From Pseudomonas sp. ACM7 (lineage in GTDB: Bacteria > Pseudomonadota > Gammaproteobacteria > Pseudomonadales > Pseudomonadaceae): DNA of 64,000 nt. Every line of letters begins with the position of its first letter. The first letter of the stretch is position 1. Below, in pieces: positions 28,756 to 36,745 of the stretch. Below the pieces are notes generated by a model that had not been told where the DNA came from, did not search any database, and saw nothing but the letters and a program-made list of their open reading frames with translations. Made by a program: the position numbers and the translations under genes. The stretch lies in assembly GCF_004136015.1 (NCBI RefSeq), contig NZ_CP024866.1:3901435-3965434 (forward strand). Reading direction: 5' to 3'.

Positions 28756-29031
28756 TCAACCGCCGGGGCGGTAAGACACTTTTATGTAAATCTCCAATCC
28801 GTGAAATGTTGTGTGATAAACGTCCTGCCAAACCCGGTGGTCGACATAGGTGGTGATGGATTTGAAAAGCATTCGGCGTTCCAGTGCACAGATCACCTCA
28901 ATCATTTGCCGGACGTTGAAACCCATGTAGCTGCCCGATTCCACAGCCCGTCGGGTGAATGCCTTTCTACCCAGCCTGACCACCTCAGCCTTGATCACCG
29001 CCAAGTCGTAATGGGGTGTGCTCTTTTCCAT
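28756..29031 (-). CDS. mqsR: MqsR toxin, GCU-specific mRNA interferase family
   Basis: The product is 91 residues. It keeps the E. coli active-site residues Lys57, Gln69 and Tyr82 (equivalent to Lys56, Gln68 and Tyr81) within LFKSITTYVDHRVWQDVY and IYIKVS. It ends a few residues earlier than the E. coli protein. MqsR cleaves mRNA at GCU and is held by MqsA. It is the first gene of the pair, with a palindromic operator 24 bp upstream. Confidence 0.92.
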   Translation of the reverse strand: MEKSTPHYDLAVIKAEVVRLGRKAFTRRAVESGSYMGFNVRQMIEVICALERRMLFKSITTYVDHRVWQDVYHTTFHGLEIYIKVSYRPGG

Positions 29032-29054
29032 AAGAAACCAAAACCCTGCCCCTG

Positions 29055-29077
29055 AAATTACCCTTAAAGGGTAATTT
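29055..29077. promoter_or_regulatory. Perfect palindrome, candidate MqsA operator
   Basis: AAATTACCCTT (29055-29065) and its exact complement (29067-29077) meet around one central base. It lies 24 bp upstream of mqsR and between two divergent genes. The known E. coli MqsA site is also a palindrome next to mqsR, with different sequence. Confidence 0.75.
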
Positions 29078-29196
29078 TGACTAATCGAAAATCCCGCTTC
29101 ATTCCCTCTCTCTGACCGTAGGCGGTTGCCGTCCTACTTGAAGCTGACTAACATGTCAGAAAATTCATCCTATGATTGGATGAAAGGGCGAATCCT

Positions 29197-29856
29197 ATGT
29201 CAGACATTTCTCCGCTAGTTAAACGGTCCCTGGTCGACCAGGCACTGGACCAGCTACGCCTGCGCATCACCGAAGGCGTCTGGACGGTCGGCCAGCGTTT
29301 ACCGACCGAACCTGAGCTGTCCGCCGAGCTGGGCATCAGCCGCAATACCGTGCGTGAAGCCATGCGTGTATTGGCGTTTTCCGGGTTGATCGAAATCCGT
29401 CAAGGCGACGGCAGCTATTTGCGGGCGGTGGTCGATCCGCTCGACACCATGAAGGCGTTGTCCCGCTGCTCCCACGAGCAGGCCCGGGAGACTCGGCACA
29501 TTCTGGAAGTCGAGGCCATCGGCCTGGCCGCGTTGCGTCGTACCGACGAAGACCTGGTGGCATTGCGTGAGGCGTTGGGCGTCAGTGGCAGTCACTACCA
29601 CGGCGATCTCGACACGTATATCGCCTGCGATCTGGTGTTCCACCGCCGCTTGGTTGACGCCGCACACAACCCGACCCTCAGTGAGTTGTACCGCTATTTT
29701 TCCAGCGTCATCGGGGCGCAGTTGCGCGAGACCCTGAACATTTCCCCTCGACGCCAAGAGGTGTTCGACCTCCATATCGAACTGCTTGATGCCGTCGAGC
29801 AACGCGACCCGGAACGGGCCAAAGCCCTGTCGAGGCAGTTGATCAATGAACCTTGA
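29197..29856 (+). CDS. GntR/FadR-family regulator (FCD domain)
   Basis: The product is 219 residues from ATG at 29197. A winged-helix GntR domain (about 15-75, with RLPTEPELSAELGISRNTVREAMRVL) precedes an alpha-helical FCD effector domain (about 85-215, with the metal-ligand-type VFHRRLVDAAHN). It overlaps the downstream MFS gene by 11 bp, which marks that transporter as its probable target. FCD regulators usually bind organic acids. A FadR-like fatty-acid role is not supported by context. Confidence 0.87.
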   Translation: MSDISPLVKRSLVDQALDQLRLRITEGVWTVGQRLPTEPELSAELGISRNTVREAMRVLAFSGLIEIRQGDGSYLRAVVDPLDTMKALSRCSHEQARETRHILEVEAIGLAALRRTDEDLVALREALGVSGSHYHGDLDTYIACDLVFHRRLVDAAHNPTLSELYRYFSSVIGAQLRETLNISPRRQEVFDLHIELLDAVEQRDPERAKALSRQLINEP

Positions 29857-31153
29857 AACCGAGAATTCCATGTCCAGCAGCAACAGCAACATCACTCAGC
29901 CCAAGCGCACGGCGGAGCTCGAAGAGCTGCTGATCGACGCGGAGGCGGATGACGAACAGGTCCAGCAAAGTCACCCGATCCTGCGGCGGCCGTGGCTGCT
30001 GTTGCTGGGCCTGATTCTGGTGGCGCTGAACCTGCGTCCGGCGCTGTCGAGCATGGCGCCGATGCTCAGCGAGGTGTCGAAAACCCTCGGTTTGTCGGCA
30101 GCCCAGGCCGGTTTGCTGACGACGTTGCCGGTGCTGTGCCTCGGCTTGTTTGCACCACTGGCGCCCGTGCTGGCACGACGTTTCGGCGCCGAGCGAGTGG
30201 TGCTGGGCATTCTCTTGATGTTGGCCGGTGGGATCATCCTGCGCAGTTCGTTCGGCGAGATCGGCCTGTTTGCCGGCAGCGTGCTGGCCGGCGCGAGCAT
30301 CGGTGTGATCGGCGTATTGCTGCCCGGCATCGTTAAGCGCGACTTCGCGAAACACGCGGGCACCATGACCGGCGTCTACACCATGGCCCTGTGCCTGGGC
30401 GCGGCGATGGCCGCGGGTGCGACCGTGCCGTTGAGCGAGCATTTCGACAAGAGCTGGGCCTTGGGCCTCGGCTTCTGGGTGGTTCCGGCATTGGTCGCGG
30501 CGATTTTCTGGTTGCCACAGGTCGGGCAGAAACACGGAGCGCACAACGTCGCGTATCGGGTTCGCGGTCTGTTGCGTGATCCACTGGCCTGGCAAGTGAC
30601 GCTCTACATGGGCCTGCAATCTTCTCTGGCCTACATTGTGTTCGGCTGGTTGCCGTCGATCCTGATCGGTCGCGGCCTGACGCCGACCCAGGCGGGTCTG
30701 GTGCTGTCAGGCTCGGTCATTGTTCAGTTGGCGAGTTCACTGGCGGCGCCATGGCTGGCGACGCGTGGCAAGGATCACCGTCTGGCGATCGTCATCGTCA
30801 TGCTGCTGACCCTTGGCGGTTTGTTCGGTTGTCTTTACGCACCGATCGAAGGCTTGTGGGGCTGGGCGATCCTGCTGGGTCTGGGGCAGGGCGGTACGTT
30901 CAGTCTGGCGTTGACCCTGATCGTGCTGCGTTCGCGGGACGCCCATGTCGCGGCGAACCTGTCGAGCATGGCCCAAGGCTTCGGTTACACCCTGGCGTCC
31001 ATGGGGCCGTTCGCGGTCGGCATCGTGCATGACTGGACCGGTGGCTGGAACGACTTGGGCTGGATTTTCGGCATCATCGGCCTTGGGGCGATCATCGCCG
31101 GTCTCGGCGCCGGCCGTTCGCTGTACGTCCAGGTCGAAAGCGAAAAGGTCTGA
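29846..31153 (+). CDS. MFS transporter, CynX/NimT-like
   Basis: The product is 435 residues, starting at ATG 29846 inside the regulator gene (an ATG at 29870 is an alternative). A hydrophilic, acidic N-terminus (about 1-45) precedes twelve predicted helices. The opening LNLRPALSSMAPMLSEV and the later GWLPSILIGRGLTPTQAG resemble the CynX (cyanate) and NimT (2-nitroimidazole) subgroup. The substrate is unknown. Translational overlap with the GntR gene implies paired regulation. Confidence 0.85.
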   Translation: MNLETENSMSSSNSNITQPKRTAELEELLIDAEADDEQVQQSHPILRRPWLLLLGLILVALNLRPALSSMAPMLSEVSKTLGLSAAQAGLLTTLPVLCLGLFAPLAPVLARRFGAERVVLGILLMLAGGIILRSSFGEIGLFAGSVLAGASIGVIGVLLPGIVKRDFAKHAGTMTGVYTMALCLGAAMAAGATVPLSEHFDKSWALGLGFWVVPALVAAIFWLPQVGQKHGAHNVAYRVRGLLRDPLAWQVTLYMGLQSSLAYIVFGWLPSILIGRGLTPTQAGLVLSGSVIVQLASSLAAPWLATRGKDHRLAIVIVMLLTLGGLFGCLYAPIEGLWGWAILLGLGQGGTFSLALTLIVLRSRDAHVAANLSSMAQGFGYTLASMGPFAVGIVHDWTGGWNDLGWIFGIIGLGAIIAGLGAGRSLYVQVESEKV

Positions 31154-31280
31154 CACCCGCGCACTGTCGGTATTCGGCTCACGAATGCCGATAGTGTTTC
31201 GCGCCTTTGTTGACTATCGTGCAGGCAATCTTTTGAAACCACTTTGCGCATCTATTTGCACATCCAGAGGGAGCCTGTCC

Positions 31281-31751
31281 ATGAGTGATGCCCACAACGC
31301 ATTGATCACCCAGTTCTACCAAGCCTTCCAGCGTCTGGATGCCGAGGCCATGAGTGCCTGCTATACCGACGACGTGGTGTTCAGTGATCCGGCGTTCGGC
31401 GAGTTGCACGGCCGCGATGCAGGCGACATGTGGCGCATGCTCACTACCCGAGCCAAGGATTTTTCCCTGACGTTCGATAACGTGCGCAGCGATGAGCGCA
31501 CGGGCGGCGCCCATTGGGTGGCGACGTACCTGTTCAGCCAGACCGGCAATACCGTGGTCAACGACATTCAGGCACGCTTCGTTTTTCGCGACGGCAAGAT
31601 TTGCGAGCATCACGACAGCTTCGACATGTGGACCTGGTCCCGACAGGCGCTGGGTTTCAAGGGGCTGTTGTTGGGCTGGACGCCGGCGGTGAGAAACGCC
31701 GTGCGCGCTCAAGCCTTGAAGGGGCTCAAGGCATTCCAGGCCAGTCGCTGA
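31281..31751 (+). CDS. SnoaL-like/NTF2-fold protein
   Basis: The product is 156 residues. ATG at 31281 has GGGAG upstream. The cone-shaped NTF2-like fold is suggested by FYQAFQRLDAEAMSACYTDDVVFSDPAFGELHGRDA and by the C-terminal FRDGKICEHHDSFDMWTWSRQALG. Members range from cyclases to hydrolases, and many have no defined reaction. It appears to be a single-gene unit. Confidence 0.8.
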   Translation: MSDAHNALITQFYQAFQRLDAEAMSACYTDDVVFSDPAFGELHGRDAGDMWRMLTTRAKDFSLTFDNVRSDERTGGAHWVATYLFSQTGNTVVNDIQARFVFRDGKICEHHDSFDMWTWSRQALGFKGLLLGWTPAVRNAVRAQALKGLKAFQASR

Positions 31752-31790
31752 TAAGATCGCGGCTTGTTTCCTACAAGCCTTGATCGTCAC

Positions 31791-32111
31791 GTGAACACCG
31801 CCAGCGAATCTTCCGTCATTGCCGCCGAACCGACGCTGCCTGTCAGCAAACCCTGGTTCGTCTATCTCGTTCGCGCGGCCAATGGTTCGCTCTACTGCGG
31901 GATCAGCGATGATCCCGTGCGCCGCTTCGCCACCCACCAGAGTGGCAAGGGCGCGCGCTTTTTTCTCTCCAGCCCTGCCGTGGCATTGGTTTACACCGAA
32001 GTCTGCCGCGATAAAAGCGAAGCGCTACGTCAGGAACGGCTGATCAAAAAACTCAAGAAAAGCGCCAAGGAATGCTTGGTAGCGAGCGCCGCTGCGGGCT
32101 TATCAATCTGA
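31791..32111 (+). CDS. GIY-YIG nuclease-fold protein
   Basis: The product is 106 residues if GTG at 31791 is the start, which is uncertain because no good RBS is visible; TTG at 31764 is the alternative. The GIY-YIG pattern is adapted to [18 protein letters not shown], followed by [14 protein letters not shown] (conserved Arg/His) and Glu in [12 protein letters not shown]. Family members such as YhbQ are small single-domain proteins, some with DNA-nicking activity. Confidence 0.78.
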   Translation: MNTASESSVIAAEPTLPVSKPWFVYLVRAANGSLYCGISDDPVRRFATHQSGKGARFFLSSPAVALVYTEVCRDKSEALRQERLIKKLKKSAKECLVASAAAGLSI

Positions 32112-32199
32112 TTGATAAGTGCCCATCAGGCAGATCGGTGGGATGCACATGGAATGCGCGCTAAGCTGCGGATTCCCTATCCGTGCGGCGGAGCCGAGC

Positions 32200-33138
32200 A
32201 TGTCAGAGTTAATTCTTCATCATTACCCGACGTCCCCTTTTTCTGAAAAGGCCCGCTTGCTGCTGGGCTTCAAGGGGCTGTCCTGGCGCTCGGTGAAGAT
32301 CTCGCCGGTGATGCCAAAACCCGATCTGACCGCGCTGACCGGCGGCTACCGCAAGACGCCGGTGTTGCAGATTGGCGCGGATATCTATTGCGACACGTCG
32401 CTGATCGCCCGTCGTCTGGAACAGGAAAAAGCCTTGCCGGCGTTCTTCCCGGAAGGTCAGGAAATGATCGCCGCGACCTTTGCCGTATGGGCGGATTCGG
32501 TAGTGTTCCAGCACGCGGTCAGCCTGGTGTTTCAACCGGAATCGATCGCCGTGCGCTTCGGCAATATGCCGCCGGAAGCGATCAAGGCGTTCATTGCCGA
32601 TCGCGCGGAGTTGTTCAGCGGTGGCAGCGCCACACGGCTGCCGGCAGAGCAGGCCCGGCATCAGTGGCCGACCATCATGACGCGTCTGGAGCAACAGCTT
32701 CAGCGTGAGCAGGGCGACTTCCTGTTCGGCGAGCCGTCGATTGCCGACTTCGCCCTGGCCCATCCGTTGTGGTTCCTCAAGGCCACGCCCGTCACGTCAC
32801 CGTTGGTCGATGCTTATCCAGCGGTTTCGGCATGGCTGGGTCGCGTGTTGGGCTTCGGTCATGGCGCGTTCAGCGAGATGACCTCCGAGGAGGCGCTGGA
32901 GGTTGCGCGCAATGCCACACCGGCCGCATTGCCGGATGAGCAATTCGACGAGCCGAATGGTTTTGAGGCTGGCCAGCAGGTGGTCATTGCCGCCATCGAT
33001 TACGGCGTTGACCCGGTGGAGGGTGAGTTGCTGTTTGCGGGCAGTGAAGAATTGATTCTTCGTCGTGAAGACGAGCGGGTCGGTGTGGTGCATGTGCACT
33101 TTCCGCGATTGGGCTTCCGCATCGAAAAGCGCCGATGA
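32200..33138 (+). CDS. Glutathione S-transferase family protein
   Basis: The product is 312 residues, starting at ATG 32200 after CGGAG. An N-terminal thioredoxin-like GST domain (HHYPTSPFSEKARLLLGFKG, then TGGYRKTPVLQIGADIYCDTS) is followed by a helical C-terminal domain (about 90-215). An extra C-terminal region of about 90 residues (about 225-312) beyond the usual GST length contains a beta-rich segment (YGVDPVEGELLFAGSEELI). The function of that extension is unknown. Confidence 0.85.
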   Translation: MSELILHHYPTSPFSEKARLLLGFKGLSWRSVKISPVMPKPDLTALTGGYRKTPVLQIGADIYCDTSLIARRLEQEKALPAFFPEGQEMIAATFAVWADSVVFQHAVSLVFQPESIAVRFGNMPPEAIKAFIADRAELFSGGSATRLPAEQARHQWPTIMTRLEQQLQREQGDFLFGEPSIADFALAHPLWFLKATPVTSPLVDAYPAVSAWLGRVLGFGHGAFSEMTSEEALEVARNATPAALPDEQFDEPNGFEAGQQVVIAAIDYGVDPVEGELLFAGSEELILRREDERVGVVHVHFPRLGFRIEKRR

Positions 33139-33143
33139 ACCCC

Positions 33144-33233
33144 TGTGGGAGCGGGCTTGCTCGCGAAGAGGCCATTACATTCAACATTGATGTTGACTGA
33201 CAGGCCGCTTTCGCGAGCAAGCCCGCTCCCACA
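33144..33233. repeat. REPIN 2 (90 bp, GCGGGC type)
   Basis: TGTGGGAGCGGGCTTGCTCG and its complement bound a 90-bp element between the converging GST and glutaredoxin genes. Confidence 0.92.
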
Positions 33234-33243
33234 GGGTTTGTGT

Positions 33244-33594
33244 TTATTTCAGTGCGGCCAGGATTTCATCCGGGTCATACCCGCGAATCAACGTCCCGTT
33301 CACATCAATGATCGGAATCCCGCCGCCACCCAGCGCCTCGTAGTCCTTGCGCGCCTCAGCATCCTTCTCGATATCGAACTCCTTGTACGGAATGCCCTTC
33401 TGATCGAGAAAGCGCCGAGTCAGTTTGCAGTAACCACACCATTCAGTGGCGTAGAGCACGACGTTGGCCTTGGCCTGAGTCTGCTCCGACACCACCTGCG
33501 CCGGATGGAACACCCGCTCGATCTTGCCCCAGTTCTGGTAGACCACGACCACCAGCAGGATCAGCAGGCATTTCTTCAGTACGCCGCCGAGCAT
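33244..33594 (-). CDS. Membrane-anchored glutaredoxin-like protein
   Basis: The product is 116 residues. An N-terminal transmembrane helix (CLLILLVVVVYQNWG) is followed by a glutaredoxin-type domain with the redox motif CGYC in YATEWCGYCKLTRRFL and a cis-Pro (GIPIIDVNG). It reduces disulfides or deglutathionylates proteins. The orientation of the anchored domain is not certain. Its start codon overlaps the yejK stop by one base (TGATG), so it is translated with yejK. Confidence 0.85.
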   Translation of the reverse strand: MLGGVLKKCLLILLVVVVYQNWGKIERVFHPAQVVSEQTQAKANVVLYATEWCGYCKLTRRFLDQKGIPYKEFDIEKDAEARKDYEALGGGGIPIIDVNGTLIRGYDPDEILAALK

Positions 33595-34598
33595 CAGTTA
33601 CGCCGCTTGAGCTGATCGGTGAGTTGGGTCGGCAGACCTTTGATGATCAGCGTGCCGGCTTCTTCGTCGTATTCGATCTTCGAGCCCAGCAGGTGCGCTT
33701 CGAAGCTGATGGACAGGCCTTCGGCGCGACCGGTGAAGCGGCGGAACTGGTTGAGGGTACGTTTATCTGCCGGAATCTCCGGTGACAAGCCGTAGTCCTT
33801 GTTGCGGATGTGGTCGTAGAAGGCTTTCGGGCGTTCTTCGTCGATCAGCTCCGAGAGTTCTTCCAGGCCCATGGGTTCGCCCAATTTTGCTTGGCTGCTG
33901 GCGTAATCCACCAGGGTCTTGGTCTTCTCGCGGGCGGACTCTTCCGGCAGGTCTTCGCTTTCGACGAAGTCACTGAAGGCCTTGAGCAGGGTGCGGGTTT
34001 CGCCGGGGCCGTCGACGCCTTCCTGGCAGCCGATGAAGTCGCGGAAATACTCCGAAACCTTTTTGCCGTTCTTGCCTTTAATGAACGAAATGTACTGCTT
34101 GGACTGCTTGTTGTTCTGCCACTCGGACACGTTGATCCGTGCCGCCAGGTGCAGTTGGCCCAGATCCAGGTGCCGGGACGGGGTCACGTCCAGTTGATCG
34201 GTCACTGCAACGCCTTCACTGTGGTGTAGCAGGGCGATCGCCAGGTAGTCGGTCATGCCTTGCTGATAATGCGCAAACAACACGTGGCCGCCCACAGAGA
34301 GGTTCGACTCTTCCATCAGCTTTTGCAGGTGTTCCACCGCCACACGGCTGAACGCTGTGAAATCCTTGCCGCCATCGAGGTATTCCTTCAGCCAGCCGCT
34401 GAACGGGTGTGCCCCGGACTCGGCATGGAAGAAACCCCAGGCCTTGCCTTGTTTGGCGTTGTAGCTCTCATTGAGGTCGGCAAGCATGTACTCGATGGCG
34501 CTCGACTCGGCCAGTTCGGAGTCGCGGGCGTGGAGAACTGCAGGTGTGCCGTCGGGTTTTTTGTCGATCAGGTGGACGATGCAATGGCGGATCGGCAT
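33594..34598 (-). CDS. yejK: Nucleoid-associated protein YejK (NdpA)
   Basis: The product is 334 residues from ATG at 34598. It starts [14 protein letters not shown] and continues through the family-typical [25 protein letters not shown] and the C-terminal [22 protein letters not shown]. YejK binds the bacterial nucleoid. It is coupled to the downstream glutaredoxin gene and lies divergent from an HU gene. Confidence 0.94.
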   Translation of the reverse strand: MPIRHCIVHLIDKKPDGTPAVLHARDSELAESSAIEYMLADLNESYNAKQGKAWGFFHAESGAHPFSGWLKEYLDGGKDFTAFSRVAVEHLQKLMEESNLSVGGHVLFAHYQQGMTDYLAIALLHHSEGVAVTDQLDVTPSRHLDLGQLHLAARINVSEWQNNKQSKQYISFIKGKNGKKVSEYFRDFIGCQEGVDGPGETRTLLKAFSDFVESEDLPEESAREKTKTLVDYASSQAKLGEPMGLEELSELIDEERPKAFYDHIRNKDYGLSPEIPADKRTLNQFRRFTGRAEGLSISFEAHLLGSKIEYDEEAGTLIIKGLPTQLTDQLKRRN

Positions 34599-34993
34599 GG
34601 GCTTCTCGGCTGATTGAAGAGAGGAGGGCGTGCTCCCCCGAAAAAGCGCCCAGTGTACCGCAACCACTGGTTTTGGCGCGGCACGAAGGGCAATTCGCAG
34701 GTGTCCAACGGCGCTTATGCTGTTTTTTACAGTTTTAGAGCAATAAAGCTGACCAAATGGGTAGCTAGAGGCGGATATTTCCCCGTCTCTGTGCTAGTTT
34801 TGCCCGGTCTTACGCGAAGTCACTGCGTTAAGCGTGCATTCAGCATTTGTCAGGTCGAACCAAACCCAGATTTCGGTATCTATAACCCCGATCCCGTGGT
34901 TATTGGCCGAGGGTGCCAGATCCAGAAGATCGGGCTCGATGGCTGACACTGCACTCTGCAATCCATATGAATTTGATAGGGAAGGAACACTAC
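34599..34993. other. Divergent region between yejK and the HU gene
   Basis: This 395-bp gap has no gene. It is AT-richer than its surroundings near 34730-34800, and should hold both promoters. No hexamer pair fits well enough to assign. The HU gene has GAAGGAAC just upstream of its ATG. Confidence 0.4.
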
Positions 34994-35275
34994 ATGGCTC
35001 TTACTAAAGACCAACTGATCGCCGACATCGCTGAAGCTATCGACGCGCCAAAAACCACCGCGCGTAACGCTCTGGACCAACTGGGCCAAATCGTTGCCGA
35101 TCAGCTGGAAAACGGCGGCGAAATCACTCTGCCAGGTATCGGCAAACTGAAAGTGACTGAGCGTCCTGCCCGTACCGGCCGCAACCCTTCGACTGGCGCT
35201 GCCATCGAAATCGCTGCCAAGAAAGTTATCAAGCTGGTTGTGGCCAAAGGCCTGACCGACGCTGTTAACAAGTAA
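34994..35275 (+). CDS. HU-family DNA-binding protein
   Basis: The product is 93 residues, full HU length. It begins MALTKDQLIADIAEAIDAPK, has the DNA-clasping arm PGIGKLKVTERPARTGRNPSTGAA with its intercalating Pro in RNPSTG, and ends with a basic helix. HU bends and organises DNA. Pseudomonas has several HU paralogues (HupA, HupB, HupN). Which one this is cannot be settled by eye. A strong terminator follows. Confidence 0.95.
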   Translation: MALTKDQLIADIAEAIDAPKTTARNALDQLGQIVADQLENGGEITLPGIGKLKVTERPARTGRNPSTGAAIEIAAKKVIKLVVAKGLTDAVNK

Positions 35276-35283
35276 GACGCAGT

Positions 35284-35326
35284 AAAAAAAGCCGTGCTCC
35301 GGAGTGATCCGGGCACGGCTTTTTTG
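35284..35326 (+). terminator. Rho-independent terminator of the HU gene
   Basis: The stem GCCGTGC...GCACGGC (with inner TCCGG pairing) at 35291-35320 is followed by TTTTTT. A run of A residues precedes it, so it may work both ways. Confidence 0.92.
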
Positions 35327-35360
35327 TGTCTGCGATTTACCACCTACACCGCTAAACCAA

Positions 35361-35450
35361 TGTGGGAGCGAGCTTGCTCGCGATGGCGGCCTGTCAGTCA
35401 ACACTTGTGCTGAATGTTATGGCCTCATCGCGAGCAAGCTCGCTCCCACA
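35361..35450. repeat. REPIN 3 (90 bp, GCGAGC type)
   Basis: TGTGGGAGCGAGCTTGCTCG and its complement. The G-to-A change against the other type is matched by a compensating change in the right arm (GCTCGC). It lies 8 bp from the rlmF stop. Confidence 0.92.
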
Positions 35451-35457
35451 GGGTCAC

Positions 35458-36480
35458 TCAGCTTTTGCGAGCCCAACGTTCGCGCCAGACCTGCTGCTCG
35501 GATTTGGTCTGGAAGGTCCAGGCGACGAAACGGCTTTGCTTCTGCCCCTGAGACATTTCCACGACCTGGCTTTCCAGTACGCCGGCCTTTTTCAGCGCAG
35601 TCTGGATCGCCGGCAGGTTGGAGGCTTTCGAGACCAGGGTGCTGAACCAAAGTACTTTGTGTTGGAAATGCGCGCTCTCGGCGATCAGTTGCGTCACAAA
35701 CCGTGCTTCGCCACCTTCACACCACAATTCTGCCGATTGACCGCCAAAGTTCAGCACAGGCAGTTTGCGTTTTGGATCAGCACGGCCCAGCGCGCGCCAT
35801 TTACGTTCGCTGCCCTTGGTCGCTTCGTCCATCGAGGCGTGGAACGGCGGGTTGCACATGGTCAGGTCAAAGCGTTCGCCGGGTTCGAGCAGGCCCAGCA
35901 GAATGTGCTTGGGATTGCTTTGCTGGCGCAACTGGATGGCTTTGTTCAGCCCGTTGGACTGCACGATGGCTTTGGCAGCGGCCACGGCCGTCGGGTCGAT
36001 TTCCGAGCCGAGGAAGTGCCAGCGGTAGTCGCTGTAGCCGATCAGCGGATAGACGCAGTTGGCGCCCATGCCGATATCGAGCACCTTGACCGGCGCACCG
36101 CGAGGGATCTCGCCGTCGTTGACGCTGGCCAGCAGGTCGGCCAGGAAGTGCACGTAATCGGCACGGCCCGGAACCGGAGGGCAGAGGTAGTCGGCCGGGA
36201 TGTCCCAATGGGCGACGCCGTAGAACGACTTGAGCAACGCACGGTTGAACACCCGCACTGCGTCCGGGCTGGCGAAGTCGATACTTTCCTTGCCGTACGG
36301 ATTGATGATCACGAACTTCGCCAGTTCCGGCGTGGTTTTGATCAGCGCCGGGAAGTCGTAACGACCCTGATGGCGGTTGCGCGGATGCAGGCTGGCCTTC
36401 TCGCGGGGCTCCACGGCTTTGGCCGGGGTGGCGGTGTCAGGCTTCTTGCGCGCGGGGCGGGGTGTGCGGGGGGCGTTCAT
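35458..36480 (-). CDS. rlmF: 23S rRNA (adenine-1618 N6) methyltransferase RlmF
   Basis: The product is 340 residues from ATG at 36480. A basic Pro/Lys/Ala-rich N-terminus (about 1-35) is followed by the conserved opening [18 protein letters not shown]. The SAM-binding motif is [17 protein letters not shown] and the catalytic N6-adenine motif is NPPFHAS. It methylates A1618 of 23S rRNA. It is flanked on both sides by REPINs of the same GCGAGC type. Confidence 0.94.
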   Translation of the reverse strand: MNAPRTPRPARKKPDTATPAKAVEPREKASLHPRNRHQGRYDFPALIKTTPELAKFVIINPYGKESIDFASPDAVRVFNRALLKSFYGVAHWDIPADYLCPPVPGRADYVHFLADLLASVNDGEIPRGAPVKVLDIGMGANCVYPLIGYSDYRWHFLGSEIDPTAVAAAKAIVQSNGLNKAIQLRQQSNPKHILLGLLEPGERFDLTMCNPPFHASMDEATKGSERKWRALGRADPKRKLPVLNFGGQSAELWCEGGEARFVTQLIAESAHFQHKVLWFSTLVSKASNLPAIQTALKKAGVLESQVVEMSQGQKQSRFVAWTFQTKSEQQVWRERWARKS

Positions 36481-36574
36481 GGGCGTGGTCGATTCGGGTA
36501 TGGCTAAAAGTGGCGGGTATTGTCCCACATCCAGCCGTTGTGAACGCAATTGTGACAAACACCGCCATCCCCCC

Positions 36575-36664
36575 TGTGGGAGCGAGCTTGCTCGCGATAG
36601 CGGACTGTCAGCCAACGTCGATGTTGAATATTATGACCTCATCGCGAGCAAGCTCGCTCCCACA
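36575..36664. repeat. REPIN 4 (90 bp, GCGAGC type)
   Basis: TGTGGGAGCGAGCTTGCTCG and its complement bound a 90-bp element between rlmF and the 3' end of valS. Confidence 0.92.
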
Positions 36665-36697
36665 GGGGGGGGGTGTTTGGGAGAAAGCGTCGGGCAT

Positions 36698-36731
36698 AAA
36701 AAAGGGAGGCCGTTTCGGGCCTCCCGTTTTC
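36698..36731 (-). terminator. Rho-independent terminator of valS
   Basis: GGGAGGCC and GGCCTCCC form a stem at 36704-36725 and are followed on the minus strand by a T-run. It lies about 15 bp past the valS stop. Confidence 0.88.
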
Positions 36732-36745
36732 ATTGCGATGTGCCG

